Below the pieces are notes generated by a model that saw only the letters and a program-made list of their open reading frames with translations, searched no databases and was not told the origin of the DNA. From NCBI RefSeq assembly GCF_965233615.1, contig NZ_OZ247495.1: 64,000 nt of DNA; one strand, 5' to 3'. A program made the translations under genes and the position numbers. This document shows, in pieces, positions 25,843-34,002 of this stretch. Origin of the DNA: Pelagibius sp028280305 (GTDB taxonomy: Bacteria > Pseudomonadota > Alphaproteobacteria > Kiloniellales > Kiloniellaceae). The number at the start of each line of letters is the position of its first letter. The first letter of the stretch is position 1.

Positions 25843-26391
25843 ATGTTCATTGATGAGATGTCGACAACCGTTCGATCAGGCCCCATCGCGGTCGTGCCCT
25901 ACGATCAGCTTTGGCCGGCAGTCTTCGAGCAACTCCAGGGAGCGATCAGGCATACCCTCAGAGGAATTGCGTTAGAGGTCCACCACATCGGCAGCACCGC
26001 CGTTCCAGGTTTATGTGCCAAGCCTAAGATCGACATCGATGTGGTTCTGCGCTCGGCCGATGACATCGTGAAGTCTGTCGATCTGCTCAAAGAAACCGAC
26101 CGCGAGTACCATGGCGACCCGTATGACGATGGCATGTGGACCTTTACCAGCCGGCGCGGTCTTTCCCCCGGACATCGTATATATCTGTGCGCTCCAGGCA
26201 CGCCCGTTCATCTGAAACGCGTCTTGTTCCGGGATTATCTTCGCGCCAATCCCGAGGTCGCCATGGCATACGGTGCTTTGAAACGAAAGCTCGTCATCGA
26301 CTCAAAAGGCGTTTGGAAGGCCTATACCGAAGGTAAAACCGCGTTCGTGGCGCGTGCAGTCGAACGGGCGATGTCCTTGGAACATGAATAG
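25843..26391 (+). CDS. GrpB family (UPF0157) nucleotidyltransferase-fold protein
   Basis: The 182-residue protein has the GrpB pattern: VVPYDQLWPAVFEQLQ, EVHHIGSTAVPGLCAKPKIDIDVVL and YLRANPEVAMAYGALKR. Family members have a nucleotidyltransferase-like fold but no established reaction. The DNA is noticeably less GC-rich than the flanking genes, suggesting later acquisition. It lies in the opposite direction to DUF1223. Confidence 0.88.
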   Translation: MFIDEMSTTVRSGPIAVVPYDQLWPAVFEQLQGAIRHTLRGIALEVHHIGSTAVPGLCAKPKIDIDVVLRSADDIVKSVDLLKETDREYHGDPYDDGMWTFTSRRGLSPGHRIYLCAPGTPVHLKRVLFRDYLRANPEVAMAYGALKRKLVIDSKGVWKAYTEGKTAFVARAVERAMSLEHE

Positions 26392-26397
26392 ACATGC

Positions 26398-26423
26398 AGT
26401 GACCGGGGCCAGTGACCGGGGCC
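26398..26423. repeat. 13-bp tandem duplication
   Basis: AGTGACCGGGGCC occurs twice in succession (26398-26410 and 26411-26423) in the 37-bp gap between the convergent GrpB and DUF1223 genes. It is most likely a slippage event. Confidence 0.7.
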
Positions 26424-26428
26424 GCGCC

Positions 26429-27316
26429 TCAACTGGCGCCGTCGAGGTCGAGGACCGCGGCGCCCAGCACCGGGCCCGTTGTCCCGGCCTGAACGATGAC
26501 GGCGCAGCCGCCGTGGCCTTCGCTGCGCGCGGCATCCATGTCGATGGCGAACTCCATCGCCTCGCCGGTCCAGGTGCCGAGCTTGCGATACTCCCGCACC
26601 ACGTTTGCATTGTGGATCGAGCGGCCGCCGTTTTCGCCCCGGGCGACGTCGGTTTCATGGTCGTCGTCGAACATCACCAGATAGACCGCTGCGCCTTCCG
26701 CGGGCGCGTCACCGGCTGAGAGGGTGATCGTGCCGCCATCCCGGCCGTCCCCGCCGGACACCAACTTAACGTCGACCGTGGGTTTGCGTTTTGCGGCTTC
26801 CTTGATCGCCGACTCGACGGCGCGGCGGTGGCTGCCCACCAGATCCTTGCGGCCGTCCACCACGATCTGCGGCGTGTAAACGTAGCGCAGGCCCAGGGTT
26901 CGGGCATAGTCGCGCTGGCGCTGGGTATAGGCGGCGGAAGCGAAGGGGTCCTTCCAGCCGATGTAGTCCCAATAGTCGACATGGAAGGACAGCGCCAACA
27001 GGCCCGGCTGATCCGCCAGTTCATCCAACAGCGCATCGGCCGGTGGACAGGAACTGCAGCCCTGGGAGGTGAAAAGCTCGACCACAACCGGGCGTTCGGC
27101 CCCGGCGATCTCGGCAAGCTGCAGGGGAGTCTCGTCCTCGAAACCCGGCAGGAAAGAGGAGGACTGAGTGACGGCCTGCCCGGCCCAGGCAGCAAGTCCT
27201 ACGGCCAAGGCGGCAACGCCGATTGCGATTGAAGTACGGCCCATGGCGGCGACGTTACGGATCGCGGCGCTCACTGGCGAATCACGTTCCGGTGACGCCG
27301 GCTGCCGATGTTCCAT
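26429..27316 (-). CDS. DUF1223 thioredoxin-fold secreted protein
   Basis: The start at 27316 has GAGG seven bases upstream. The 295-residue product has a hydrophobic export segment (about 29-48) and a DUF1223 domain with the redox-like motif FTSQGCSSCPPADALL. Later conserved parts are HVDYWDYIGWKDPFAS and YTPQIVVDG. The family is common in alphaproteobacteria and assumed periplasmic, with unknown redox partner. It lies 21 bp from the transglutaminase-like gene on the same strand. Confidence 0.88.
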   Translation of the reverse strand: MEHRQPASPERDSPVSAAIRNVAAMGRTSIAIGVAALAVGLAAWAGQAVTQSSSFLPGFEDETPLQLAEIAGAERPVVVELFTSQGCSSCPPADALLDELADQPGLLALSFHVDYWDYIGWKDPFASAAYTQRQRDYARTLGLRYVYTPQIVVDGRKDLVGSHRRAVESAIKEAAKRKPTVDVKLVSGGDGRDGGTITLSAGDAPAEGAAVYLVMFDDDHETDVARGENGGRSIHNANVVREYRKLGTWTGEAMEFAIDMDAARSEGHGGCAVIVQAGTTGPVLGAAVLDLDGAS

Positions 27317-27336
27317 CCGCAGTCCTCGTCTGTGCT

Positions 27337-28245
27337 TCAGGAGGGCTCCGGTTTCGTCACCCGGACCTCGACCTCCATGTCGATGAAATCTTCCGGGGCG
27401 CCGTAGTAGCTGCCCTGCACCGGCAGGGCCTGAGAGGGTTCGCGGGCGACGGCGACGCGGATCAGGTTGGCGCCGCCGACCTGGCCGTTGGTGGGGTCGA
27501 ACTCCACCCAGCCGGCGCCGGGCAGGTAGATCTGCACCCAGGCATGGGTGTCGCCGGCGCCTTGAACAATGCTGTCCGCAGCATCGTCGTCCTGTCCCGC
27601 CTTGTCCTCGACCGCGGGATCGTAGAGATAGCCGGAGACGAAGCGGGCGGCAAAGCCCAGCGCCCGCGCCGCCCCCATCATGAAGACCGCCAGGTCGCGG
27701 CAGGTGCCGCTGCCTTTTTCCAGGGTTTCCGCCGGCGTCTGCACGCCGATGGCATAGCGCCTTTCGTAGCGGAACTCCTGCTGGATCGCCTGGTTGATGC
27801 GGACCAGCAGATCCTGGGTGCCGACCGGCCCGCCGCTTTCGAGGAAGCGCTTCGCCCAGGTGTCCAGCTTGCGTTCGGGATCGGGATAGTGGCGCTCCAC
27901 CGAGCGTCCGAGATCGGCGATCTCCTCGGCCGGGTAGCTGAAGGGATAGGTCTGGGCGTAGGGCTCGATTGCAAAATCGGGGTAGCTGAGGCCGTAGTGG
28001 TCGATGACCACGCGGCTTTCAAAGCGCAGCTCGCTGGCCGGCTCCTGGAACGACGCGATGGCGATGGAGTTCGAGAAAACGTCATGCAGCCAGCGGATCT
28101 CGGCCTGCGGCGAGATGATCAGCGCGGTATCGACCAGACGGATGTCGTGACTGTCCCGGGGCCGGAACATCAAGCGATGCTCGCCGAAGGTAACGGGCTG
28201 TTTGTAGCGATAGACAGTCGTATGGGTGACCGACAGCAGGGGCAT
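27337..28245 (-). CDS. Transglutaminase-like (bacterial N-terminal type) protein
   Basis: The start MPLLSVTHTTVYRY at 28245 matches the family N-terminus, so an 18-residue extension is left out. The 302-residue protein has the bacterial transglutaminase N-terminal domain (GEHRLMFRPRDSHD) and a transglutaminase core. The core shows Cys in KGSGTCRDLAVFMM, His in DTHAWVQIYLPGAGWVEFDPTNG and the nearby Asp, giving a full Cys-His-Asp triad. The role is probably cysteine-protease-like; the substrate is unknown. Confidence 0.9.
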   Translation of the reverse strand: MPLLSVTHTTVYRYKQPVTFGEHRLMFRPRDSHDIRLVDTALIISPQAEIRWLHDVFSNSIAIASFQEPASELRFESRVVIDHYGLSYPDFAIEPYAQTYPFSYPAEEIADLGRSVERHYPDPERKLDTWAKRFLESGGPVGTQDLLVRINQAIQQEFRYERRYAIGVQTPAETLEKGSGTCRDLAVFMMGAARALGFAARFVSGYLYDPAVEDKAGQDDDAADSIVQGAGDTHAWVQIYLPGAGWVEFDPTNGQVGGANLIRVAVAREPSQALPVQGSYYGAPEDFIDMEVEVRVTKPEPS

Positions 28246-28664
28246 CTTGGCCTGACGTGGTTTGAAGGGGCGGCCTGGCGGCGCCCGGCGAAGCAGCAAC
28301 GCGGAGGCGGCATCCTAGAGCAGATCCGGAATGGATGGAATCGCTTTGGCGGGCCCGCGGTCTGGCCCTGCTCCGACGGCTGGGGAACCTGCCGCTCAGG
28401 CGCTGAAAAGCTCTTTTGATCAATACCTTGTCTTCCAGGTTCGGTAGCACCTCCCCGCCTCTTTAAGGAGAATGATAGTCCTTAAGATACAATCATCGAT
28501 TTAGAAAATCAGAACGGCAGGCAGCGGAGCGCGGCTTTCGCCGATTCGAGGCTGGTTTTCAGCCGGCAAAGGCCGCGCGGGTGCCTGCAAAAAAAGGGAA
28601 GCTTAACCCGCGCGCCCTAGGATGCCGGGCTCAACAAACAGGCGGGCCTCTGAGCAGCGGCGCA
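28246..28664. other. 419-bp divergent intergenic region upstream of the partner-switching/Mla operon
   Basis: No gene is apparent. It is AT-rich around 28455-28520, in contrast to the coding DNA on both sides, and holds an inverted repeat listed separately. It should carry the promoter of the seven-gene operon starting at 28665 and probably that of the transglutaminase-like gene. Confidence 0.6.
28462..28484. promoter_or_regulatory. Inverted repeat, possible Fur-type operator
   Basis: TTAAGGA (28462-28468) and TCCTTAA (28478-28484) form exact 7-bp arms with a 9-base spacer. The overlapping 19 bases beginning at GAGAATGATAG match the classical Fur box at 14 of 19 positions by eye. It lies about 180 bp before the first gene of the operon. 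Confidence 0.4.
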
Positions 28665-29759
28665 ATGGCGAAACAGCAAGTCAAAAGGGTGTCCGGGGCC
28701 GTCGATGACAGCCTTTGCGAGCAGCTTCGCCTTCTGGGCGAACTGGGCAGCCGTCTTGCCGCGGCGGCCGACCCGCTGGTGGCGCTTGAGGCGGCTCTGC
28801 CGGAGATTGCGGCCCAGTTGGACGGGGTCACCGCCGAGCATCTTGCTGCCGTTCTTCATCCTGAGTCAGCCACGACGACCGGTCATGGCGCGGACGGCGA
28901 CCTGTTGCGCGCCGTCAGCGGACTGGCGCGCCTGGCTCATGCGAATGCCGCCCTGCGGGCACGCCTTGTCGAGCAGCTACGTCTCGGCGTCGGCCTGGAT
29001 ATGGCGGCGGAACTGCAGCAGAGCTTTCAGCCCGACTGTGTGCCCGGCCACCAGCCGATCTGGGGCGTCAATCTGCCGGCGCGCAAGGTGTCCGGCGATT
29101 TCTTCGACTTTTATCGCCTGGATGAGCAGCGCATTGCTTTTGCTTTGGGCGATGTCTCAGGCAAAGGCATGAATGCCGCGCTGCTGATGGCCAAGACCAT
29201 CAGCCTGTTTCGCTGTCTCAGTAAGAGAATCGATACACCCTCCGCACTGCTGGCGGCGATCAATGCGGAGCTTTGCGAAACCGCGTCGCGCGGAATGTTC
29301 GTGACCATGGTCGCCGGCCACTACTGGACCGCCAGCGGAACCGTGAACCTGGCCAACGCCGGTCACCAGCCGCCGCTGCTGCGCCGCCAGGACCGCAGCT
29401 ATGCCTCTTTTCCCGCGGCGGCGCCGCCGCTTGGCATCATGCCGTCGACCCTGCCGCCGGACGAGGAAATCAAGCTGGACGGTGGCGAGCTCTACATCTT
29501 CACCGACGGTCTCACCGAATACCGCTACATCAGCGGCGAGCAGCTTGGCGTTCAGGGCCTGATCCAGTTGATCGAAGCGCTTGCCGAGGCGCCCCTGGCA
29601 AAGCGCCTGGAAGCGCTGTTGAAGACCTTGGATCAGGATGCCGATTGGGAAGCCCGCGACGATCTGACGGTACTGGCCATCGACGATGCCTGGGTCCGCG
29701 GCGTTGCCGGCGACGAGGCTGGCGGTCTCGCCGGGCAGAAGGCGGAGGCAGGCACATGA
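28665..29759 (+). CDS. SpoIIE/RsbU-type PPM serine phosphatase
   Basis: I start at the ATG at 28665 (MAKQQVKRVSG); a GTG at 28581 would add 28 doubtful residues. The first ~120 residues have no known domain and could be sensory or a dimer region. The PPM phosphatase domain follows: VSGDFFDFYRL (residues 142-152), GDVSGKGMNAALLMAKT (162 onward), NAGHQPPLLRR and a final ARDDLTVLAID, so all metal aspartates are present. Such phosphatases dephosphorylate STAS proteins. The stop overlaps the next start (ATGA at 29756). Confidence 0.9.
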   Translation: MAKQQVKRVSGAVDDSLCEQLRLLGELGSRLAAAADPLVALEAALPEIAAQLDGVTAEHLAAVLHPESATTTGHGADGDLLRAVSGLARLAHANAALRARLVEQLRLGVGLDMAAELQQSFQPDCVPGHQPIWGVNLPARKVSGDFFDFYRLDEQRIAFALGDVSGKGMNAALLMAKTISLFRCLSKRIDTPSALLAAINAELCETASRGMFVTMVAGHYWTASGTVNLANAGHQPPLLRRQDRSYASFPAAAPPLGIMPSTLPPDEEIKLDGGELYIFTDGLTEYRYISGEQLGVQGLIQLIEALAEAPLAKRLEALLKTLDQDADWEARDDLTVLAIDDAWVRGVAGDEAGGLAGQKAEAGT

Positions 29760-30208
29760 ACCTGCCGAAGGGGGAGCGCCTGCTGGAATTGCGCTTTCCG
29801 GCGCAGGCCAACCGCATGGCCCTGGTGCGCCAGACGGTGCGCAGCGCGGCGCGCTTTTGCGGCTTCGACGAGCCGGACACCCGGGACATCGTTCTCGCCG
29901 TCGGCGAGGCCTGTCAGAACGTCATCCTTCATGCCTATGCCGAGAGCGACGAAGGCGACGTCGTGCTGGGTATCCTGCGCGACGGAGACCGGATCGTCGT
30001 CCGGGTAACCGACTACGGACCGGCAGTCGACCCCACCGTGTTCAAGCCGCGCGACCTTCGCGATCTCCGGCCCGGCGGTCTGGGAACGCATTTCATTCGG
30101 GAGCTGATGGACACGGCCGACTTCGGTCCCGCTCCCGACGGTCTGGGCAACGTCCTGCAGATGACCAAGAAGACGAATAGCCAAGAGAGAGAGGGGGGCA
30201 GGTTGTGA
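29756..30208 (+). CDS. RsbW/SpoIIAB-type serine kinase (HATPase_c_2)
   Basis: The 150-residue protein is a GHKL ATPase of the anti-sigma/serine-kinase type. The N box is AVGEACQNVILHAY (48-61, Glu51 and Asn54), G1 is DYGPAVDP (86-93), and G2 is RPGGLGTHFIREL (105-117). It has no extra domain. Kinases of this type phosphorylate a STAS partner and may bind a sigma factor or another target. It overlaps both neighbours (ATGA upstream, GTGA downstream), which points to balanced, coupled synthesis of the three switch proteins. Confidence 0.9.
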   Translation: MNLPKGERLLELRFPAQANRMALVRQTVRSAARFCGFDEPDTRDIVLAVGEACQNVILHAYAESDEGDVVLGILRDGDRIVVRVTDYGPAVDPTVFKPRDLRDLRPGGLGTHFIRELMDTADFGPAPDGLGNVLQMTKKTNSQEREGGRL

Positions 30209-30537
30209 CCGAGGTCATCCGTGACGAAGAGGGCCGTTTCGTGGTCGAACTGGAAGGGGAAATCGATCTTGAGCGGGCGCCGGCGCTGCGCAAGACCCTG
30301 CTCGACTGCGTCAGGCGCGGGCGCGATGTTCTGGTCGATCTGTCCCGCGTCACCTACATCGACAGCTCGGGCATCGCCAGCCTTGTCGAGGCGCTGCAGG
30401 ACGCCGGCAAATCCGAGACCCGCTTCGGCCTGATCGCCATCAGCCCCGAAGTCATGCGGGTCTTCGAACTGGCGCGGCTCGACAAGGTCTTCACCATTCA
30501 TCCCGACCTCGGCAGCGCGCTGGAGGCGGGAGCCTAG
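30205..30537 (+). CDS. STAS-domain protein (anti-anti-sigma or MlaB-like)
   Basis: The GTG start at 30205 overlaps the kinase stop. The 110-residue product is a single STAS domain: VVELEGEIDLERAPALRKTL and VTYIDSSGIASLVEAL. Ser55 in DSSG corresponds to the phosphorylated serine of SpoIIAA/RsbV. In the Mla system MlaB is a STAS protein that binds the MlaF ATPase. This gene sits between the kinase and mlaE, so either function fits, and one protein could do both. Confidence 0.9.
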   Translation: MTEVIRDEEGRFVVELEGEIDLERAPALRKTLLDCVRRGRDVLVDLSRVTYIDSSGIASLVEALQDAGKSETRFGLIAISPEVMRVFELARLDKVFTIHPDLGSALEAGA

Positions 30538-30538
30538 G

Positions 30539-31339
30539 ATGACGGCCATGCTGAGGGTGGCCGAAGGGCTGGGACGGGGAGTACTGCGCGGCGCCGACGA
30601 GGTCGGCTTCGCGGCGGCGCTTTTTGTCGAGTCCCTCTTCTGGGCAGTGCTGGGGCCGGCGCGGCGCCAGCCTGTCCGCCTGCCCGCGGTCTTCGCGCAG
30701 ATGCTGCAGATCGGCCTGGAGGCGCTGCCCATTGCGACGGTGCTGGCCGCGACCATCGGGATGATGCTGGCAATCCAGAGTCTCTACAGTCTGGGCCTTT
30801 TCGGCGCCGAACACTTTGCCACCGTCGGTATCGGGCTCTCGGTGGTGCGGGAGTTCGCGCCGCTCATCATCGGCATTCTGATTGCCGGGCGCTCCGGTTC
30901 GGCCCTGGCCGCGCGCTTCAGCACCATGATGATCAATCAGGAAGTCGACGCCCTGCGGGTCATCGGCATCTCGCCGGTGCGCTTTCTCGTCGCCCCGGCG
31001 CTGATCGCCATGATGATCATGGTGCCGGCCTTGACCATGTGGGCCATTCTGGTGGCGCTCACCGCCGCCGGCCTGCTGGTGACCGCGGCGCTGGAGATCA
31101 GCCTGGGCGCCTATTTCGCCGACCTGATCTCCGTTCTTTCAGTGAACGATCTGACCCACGGTCTCGGTAAGAGCGTGCTCTTTGCCGCGTTGATCGCCCT
31201 GGTCTCGGCGGTAAACGGCGCGCTCGCCGACGGCGGTGCCGAGGGGGTCGGGCGGCGGACCACGCGGGCGGTGGTGCACTCGATCGCGGCGATCATCATG
31301 GTCGACATGATCTTCGCCTTCGTCGTGACTTCGGGATAA
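30539..31339 (+). CDS. mlaE: MCE/Mla ABC transporter permease MlaE
   Basis: The 266-residue inner-membrane protein starts one base after the STAS stop. It has the MlaE family elements: an amphipathic N-terminal helix, several hydrophobic helices and the conserved core VREFAPLIIGILIAGRSGSALAARFSTM then EVDALRVIGISP. MlaE forms the membrane part of a phospholipid transporter linking inner and outer membranes. Spacing to mlaF is 4 bp. Confidence 0.93.
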   Translation: MTAMLRVAEGLGRGVLRGADEVGFAAALFVESLFWAVLGPARRQPVRLPAVFAQMLQIGLEALPIATVLAATIGMMLAIQSLYSLGLFGAEHFATVGIGLSVVREFAPLIIGILIAGRSGSALAARFSTMMINQEVDALRVIGISPVRFLVAPALIAMMIMVPALTMWAILVALTAAGLLVTAALEISLGAYFADLISVLSVNDLTHGLGKSVLFAALIALVSAVNGALADGGAEGVGRRTTRAVVHSIAAIIMVDMIFAFVVTSG

Positions 31340-31343
31340 GCCG

Positions 31344-32231
31344 ATGACTGCGCAGGCCTCACAACTAACTTCGGCCCGGGAGCCGGCGGCCGTCTCGCCC
31401 GCGGCGTCGGTGATCCGCGTCGAGGGGTTGCAGGCCTTTTATGGAGCGCAACAGGTTCTCTTCGACATCGACCTGACGGTGATGCCCGGCGAAATCATGG
31501 TGGTGATGGGCGGCAGCGGTTCGGGCAAGTCCACCCTGCTGCGCCATCTTGTCGGCCTCAGCCGTCCGGCCGCCGGACGGATCGAACTGCTCGGCTTCGA
31601 CATCACCCGCGCCCGGTCTATGGAGATGCTGGCGCTGCGGCGCAAGATCGGTGTCGCCTTTCAGGGCGGGGCCCTGTTCAGTTCCATGAACGTGCTCGAC
31701 AACATCATGCTGCCGCTGCGCGAACACGCCCGGCTCGACCGCAAGACCATGGAGATCATGGCCCGCCTGAAGCTGGAAGTGGTGAACCTCGCCGGTGCCG
31801 ACGCGCTGATGCCTTCGGAGCTGTCCGGCGGCATGCTGAAACGCGCCGCCGTGGCGCGGGCCATCATCATGGACCCCACGCTGCTGTTCTTCGACGAGCC
31901 TTCGGCGGGCCTCGACCCGACGGTTTCTTCGGCCCTCGATGATCTGATCCTGAAGCTGCGCGAGGCGATGAACATGACCATGGTCGTGGTCACCCACGAG
32001 TTGGAGAGCGCCTTCAAGATTGCCGACCGCATCACCATCCTCGATCAGGGCCGTATCCTGCTGGTCGACGATGTGGCCGGGGTGCGGCGCTCCGACAACC
32101 CGCGCATTCAAAACCTGCTGAACCGGCGTTCGGAGGAGACGGAGGTCGATGCCCAGGCCTATCTGCAGCGCCTGACCGGCGAGACGCCGACACCGCCGGC
32201 AGCAACGAACGAAACCCCGGAAGCGAGCTAA
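31344..32231 (+). CDS. mlaF: MCE/Mla ABC transporter ATPase MlaF
   Basis: The 295-residue ATPase has Walker A GGSGSGKST (56-64), the signature LSGGMLKRAAVARA, Walker B LLFFDEPSAGLDP and the H-loop VVVTHELESAF, all matching MlaF. The N-terminal ~23 residues are extra and flexible. It is expected to bind a STAS subunit as MlaF binds MlaB; the STAS gene is two genes upstream. mlaD follows after 4 bp. Confidence 0.94.
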   Translation: MTAQASQLTSAREPAAVSPAASVIRVEGLQAFYGAQQVLFDIDLTVMPGEIMVVMGGSGSGKSTLLRHLVGLSRPAAGRIELLGFDITRARSMEMLALRRKIGVAFQGGALFSSMNVLDNIMLPLREHARLDRKTMEIMARLKLEVVNLAGADALMPSELSGGMLKRAAVARAIIMDPTLLFFDEPSAGLDPTVSSALDDLILKLREAMNMTMVVVTHELESAFKIADRITILDQGRILLVDDVAGVRRSDNPRIQNLLNRRSEETEVDAQAYLQRLTGETPTPPAATNETPEAS

Positions 32232-32235
32232 AGCG

Positions 32236-33255
32236 ATGCGACATCAGGGATTGAACTATGCCGCCGTTGGGGGCTTCGTCATCGCCATGCTGCTGGCCGC
32301 CCTGGCTGCGGTGGTCCTCTTGACCGGTTCGGTCGGCGCCTATGACCGCTACACCGTTGTGCTCCGCAATGTGGCCGACATTCGCTACGGCACTCAGGTC
32401 CGCTTCGAAGGCTTTCCCGTCGGTCAGGTGGAGGCAATCAATCCGGTGGTGGAAGACGGCGCCATGGTCTTCTCTCTCGACGTCTCCGTGCGCGAAGGCT
32501 GGATCATCCCCGACGACAGCGTGGCGCGCATTCAGATGTCGAAATTCCTCGGCGCCAAGACCGTCGAAATCCGCCGCGGCGAGTCGATGACGGCGCTGGC
32601 GCCCGGCAGGCAGATTGCCAGCGCGCCGGCCGCCGACATGTTCGCTGCCATGTCCAACATGGCCGGCCAGGTCGGCGAGGGATTGCAGCCCTTGCTGGCG
32701 CGGCTCGGCGAGCTGGCGGTGACCGCCAATCAGTTGCTGGGCGACGACGTCGCCCCGCTGCTCGGCTCCCTGAACGTGGTGGCTCAGGACACCGGCGATC
32801 ACGTGCCGCAGATTGCCGAGGAGCTGTTGACCTTCACCGAGGACCTGAACAGCACCCTGGCTTCGGTGCAGGCCCTGCTTTCCGAACAAAACGTCGCCGA
32901 GGTTCAGCAGACGCTGCGCAACGTCAATGCGGTGTCCGAGGATTTTGTCGCAATGAGCCAGGCGGCTCAGGGCACCCTGGGTCAGCTCGACGCCATCGTC
33001 GCCGACCTGCAGGGCATCGTCGAGGCGAACGAGGGCAACGTGAACAGCACTCTGGAAGATACCCGCTATGTTCTGCGCTCCATTGCCGAGAACATCGACA
33101 GCATCAATCACAATCTCGCCGGGACCACCCGCAACATGAACGAGTTCAGCCGCCTTATCCGGCAGAACCCGGGGCTGCTGCTGGGCGGCTCCGCTCCCGA
33201 AGAAGTCAGGGCCGAAGGCCGGTCATCGTCTGCCCCGAGTCGGGAGGACTACTGA
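32236..33255 (+). CDS. mlaD: MCE-domain substrate-binding protein MlaD
   Basis: The 339-residue protein has one N-terminal membrane helix (about 11-32) and an MCE domain (about 37-115: YTVVLRNVADIRYGTQVRFEGFPVGQVEAINP). A long helical C-terminal part, about 200 residues with heptad-like Leu/Val spacing, is followed by a disordered tail. It is longer than E. coli MlaD (about 180 aa) and resembles MCE proteins that extend across the periplasm. The stop overlaps the next start (TGATG at 33253). Confidence 0.92.
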   Translation: MRHQGLNYAAVGGFVIAMLLAALAAVVLLTGSVGAYDRYTVVLRNVADIRYGTQVRFEGFPVGQVEAINPVVEDGAMVFSLDVSVREGWIIPDDSVARIQMSKFLGAKTVEIRRGESMTALAPGRQIASAPAADMFAAMSNMAGQVGEGLQPLLARLGELAVTANQLLGDDVAPLLGSLNVVAQDTGDHVPQIAEELLTFTEDLNSTLASVQALLSEQNVAEVQQTLRNVNAVSEDFVAMSQAAQGTLGQLDAIVADLQGIVEANEGNVNSTLEDTRYVLRSIAENIDSINHNLAGTTRNMNEFSRLIRQNPGLLLGGSAPEEVRAEGRSSSAPSREDY

Positions 33256-33911
33256 TGAAACGGAGCCCCTCTGTTTTCCTGCGCGCCTTCCTGCCCGTCC
33301 TCTTGACCGCACCGCTGCTGGCCGCCTGTCTCGGCTCGGCACCGCCGGTGCCGCGCGATCATTACTATCGCCTGCTGGTGCCGCCCCCGCCGCCGGGTCC
33401 TGAAGGGGCCGGCGCCGAAATCCTGCTGCCCGGGGTGGTGATGGTGGAGTTGCCGCAGGCCGACGGCCTTCTGCGCGAACGCCCGCTGCTCTACAGCCAG
33501 AGCGGCGAGTCCCACGAACTGCAGCAGCACAACTATCACTATTGGAACGACGTGCCGCCGCGCATGCTGCAGGACCAGATGGTCGGCTATCTGCGCCGCA
33601 GCGGGGTGACCGGCCAGGTGGTGACCCCGGACACGCGGGTGCGCTCCGACTTTCGTGTGACCGGCAAGGCAAGACGTCTGGAGCGTCTGCTCGGCGGCGG
33701 ACCGCCGCGGGTCTTCGTGGAGATCGAACTGGCGTTGCTGCGCCTTTCCGACGACACCCTGCTGGTGGTCGAAAACTACACGGCGGAGGAGCCGGCCGGG
33801 GGCGACAGCGTCGAGGCCGCGGTCGTGGCGCTCAACCGCGCGACGGCCCGGATCTTCGATGCTTTTCTGACGCAGGTTCGCGCGGCAGCGGATCAGGTCG
33901 CGGTTCAATAG
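33255..33911 (+). CDS. ABC-type transport auxiliary lipoprotein (PqiC-like)
   Basis: The 218-residue protein has a lipoprotein signal with lipobox LLAAC (Cys25) and a PqiC/ABC-auxiliary fold (HYYRLLVPPPPP, MVELPQADGLLRERPLLY, YYHYWNDVPPRMLQDQM with YNYHYW-like conservation). PqiC-type lipoproteins sit at the outer membrane as partners of MCE proteins. Here it completes an MCE operon that begins with signalling genes. Translation is coupled to mlaD. Confidence 0.88.
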   Translation: MKRSPSVFLRAFLPVLLTAPLLAACLGSAPPVPRDHYYRLLVPPPPPGPEGAGAEILLPGVVMVELPQADGLLRERPLLYSQSGESHELQQHNYHYWNDVPPRMLQDQMVGYLRRSGVTGQVVTPDTRVRSDFRVTGKARRLERLLGGGPPRVFVEIELALLRLSDDTLLVVENYTAEEPAGGDSVEAAVVALNRATARIFDAFLTQVRAAADQVAVQ

Positions 33912-34002
33912 CTACCGTTCCACAGGCCGGTATCGGCGTAAACTGGACAAAACAGCCGCCGCTTCTTATCTAAACGTCCTGTGAAGCGGGAAAAACTGCA
34001 CG

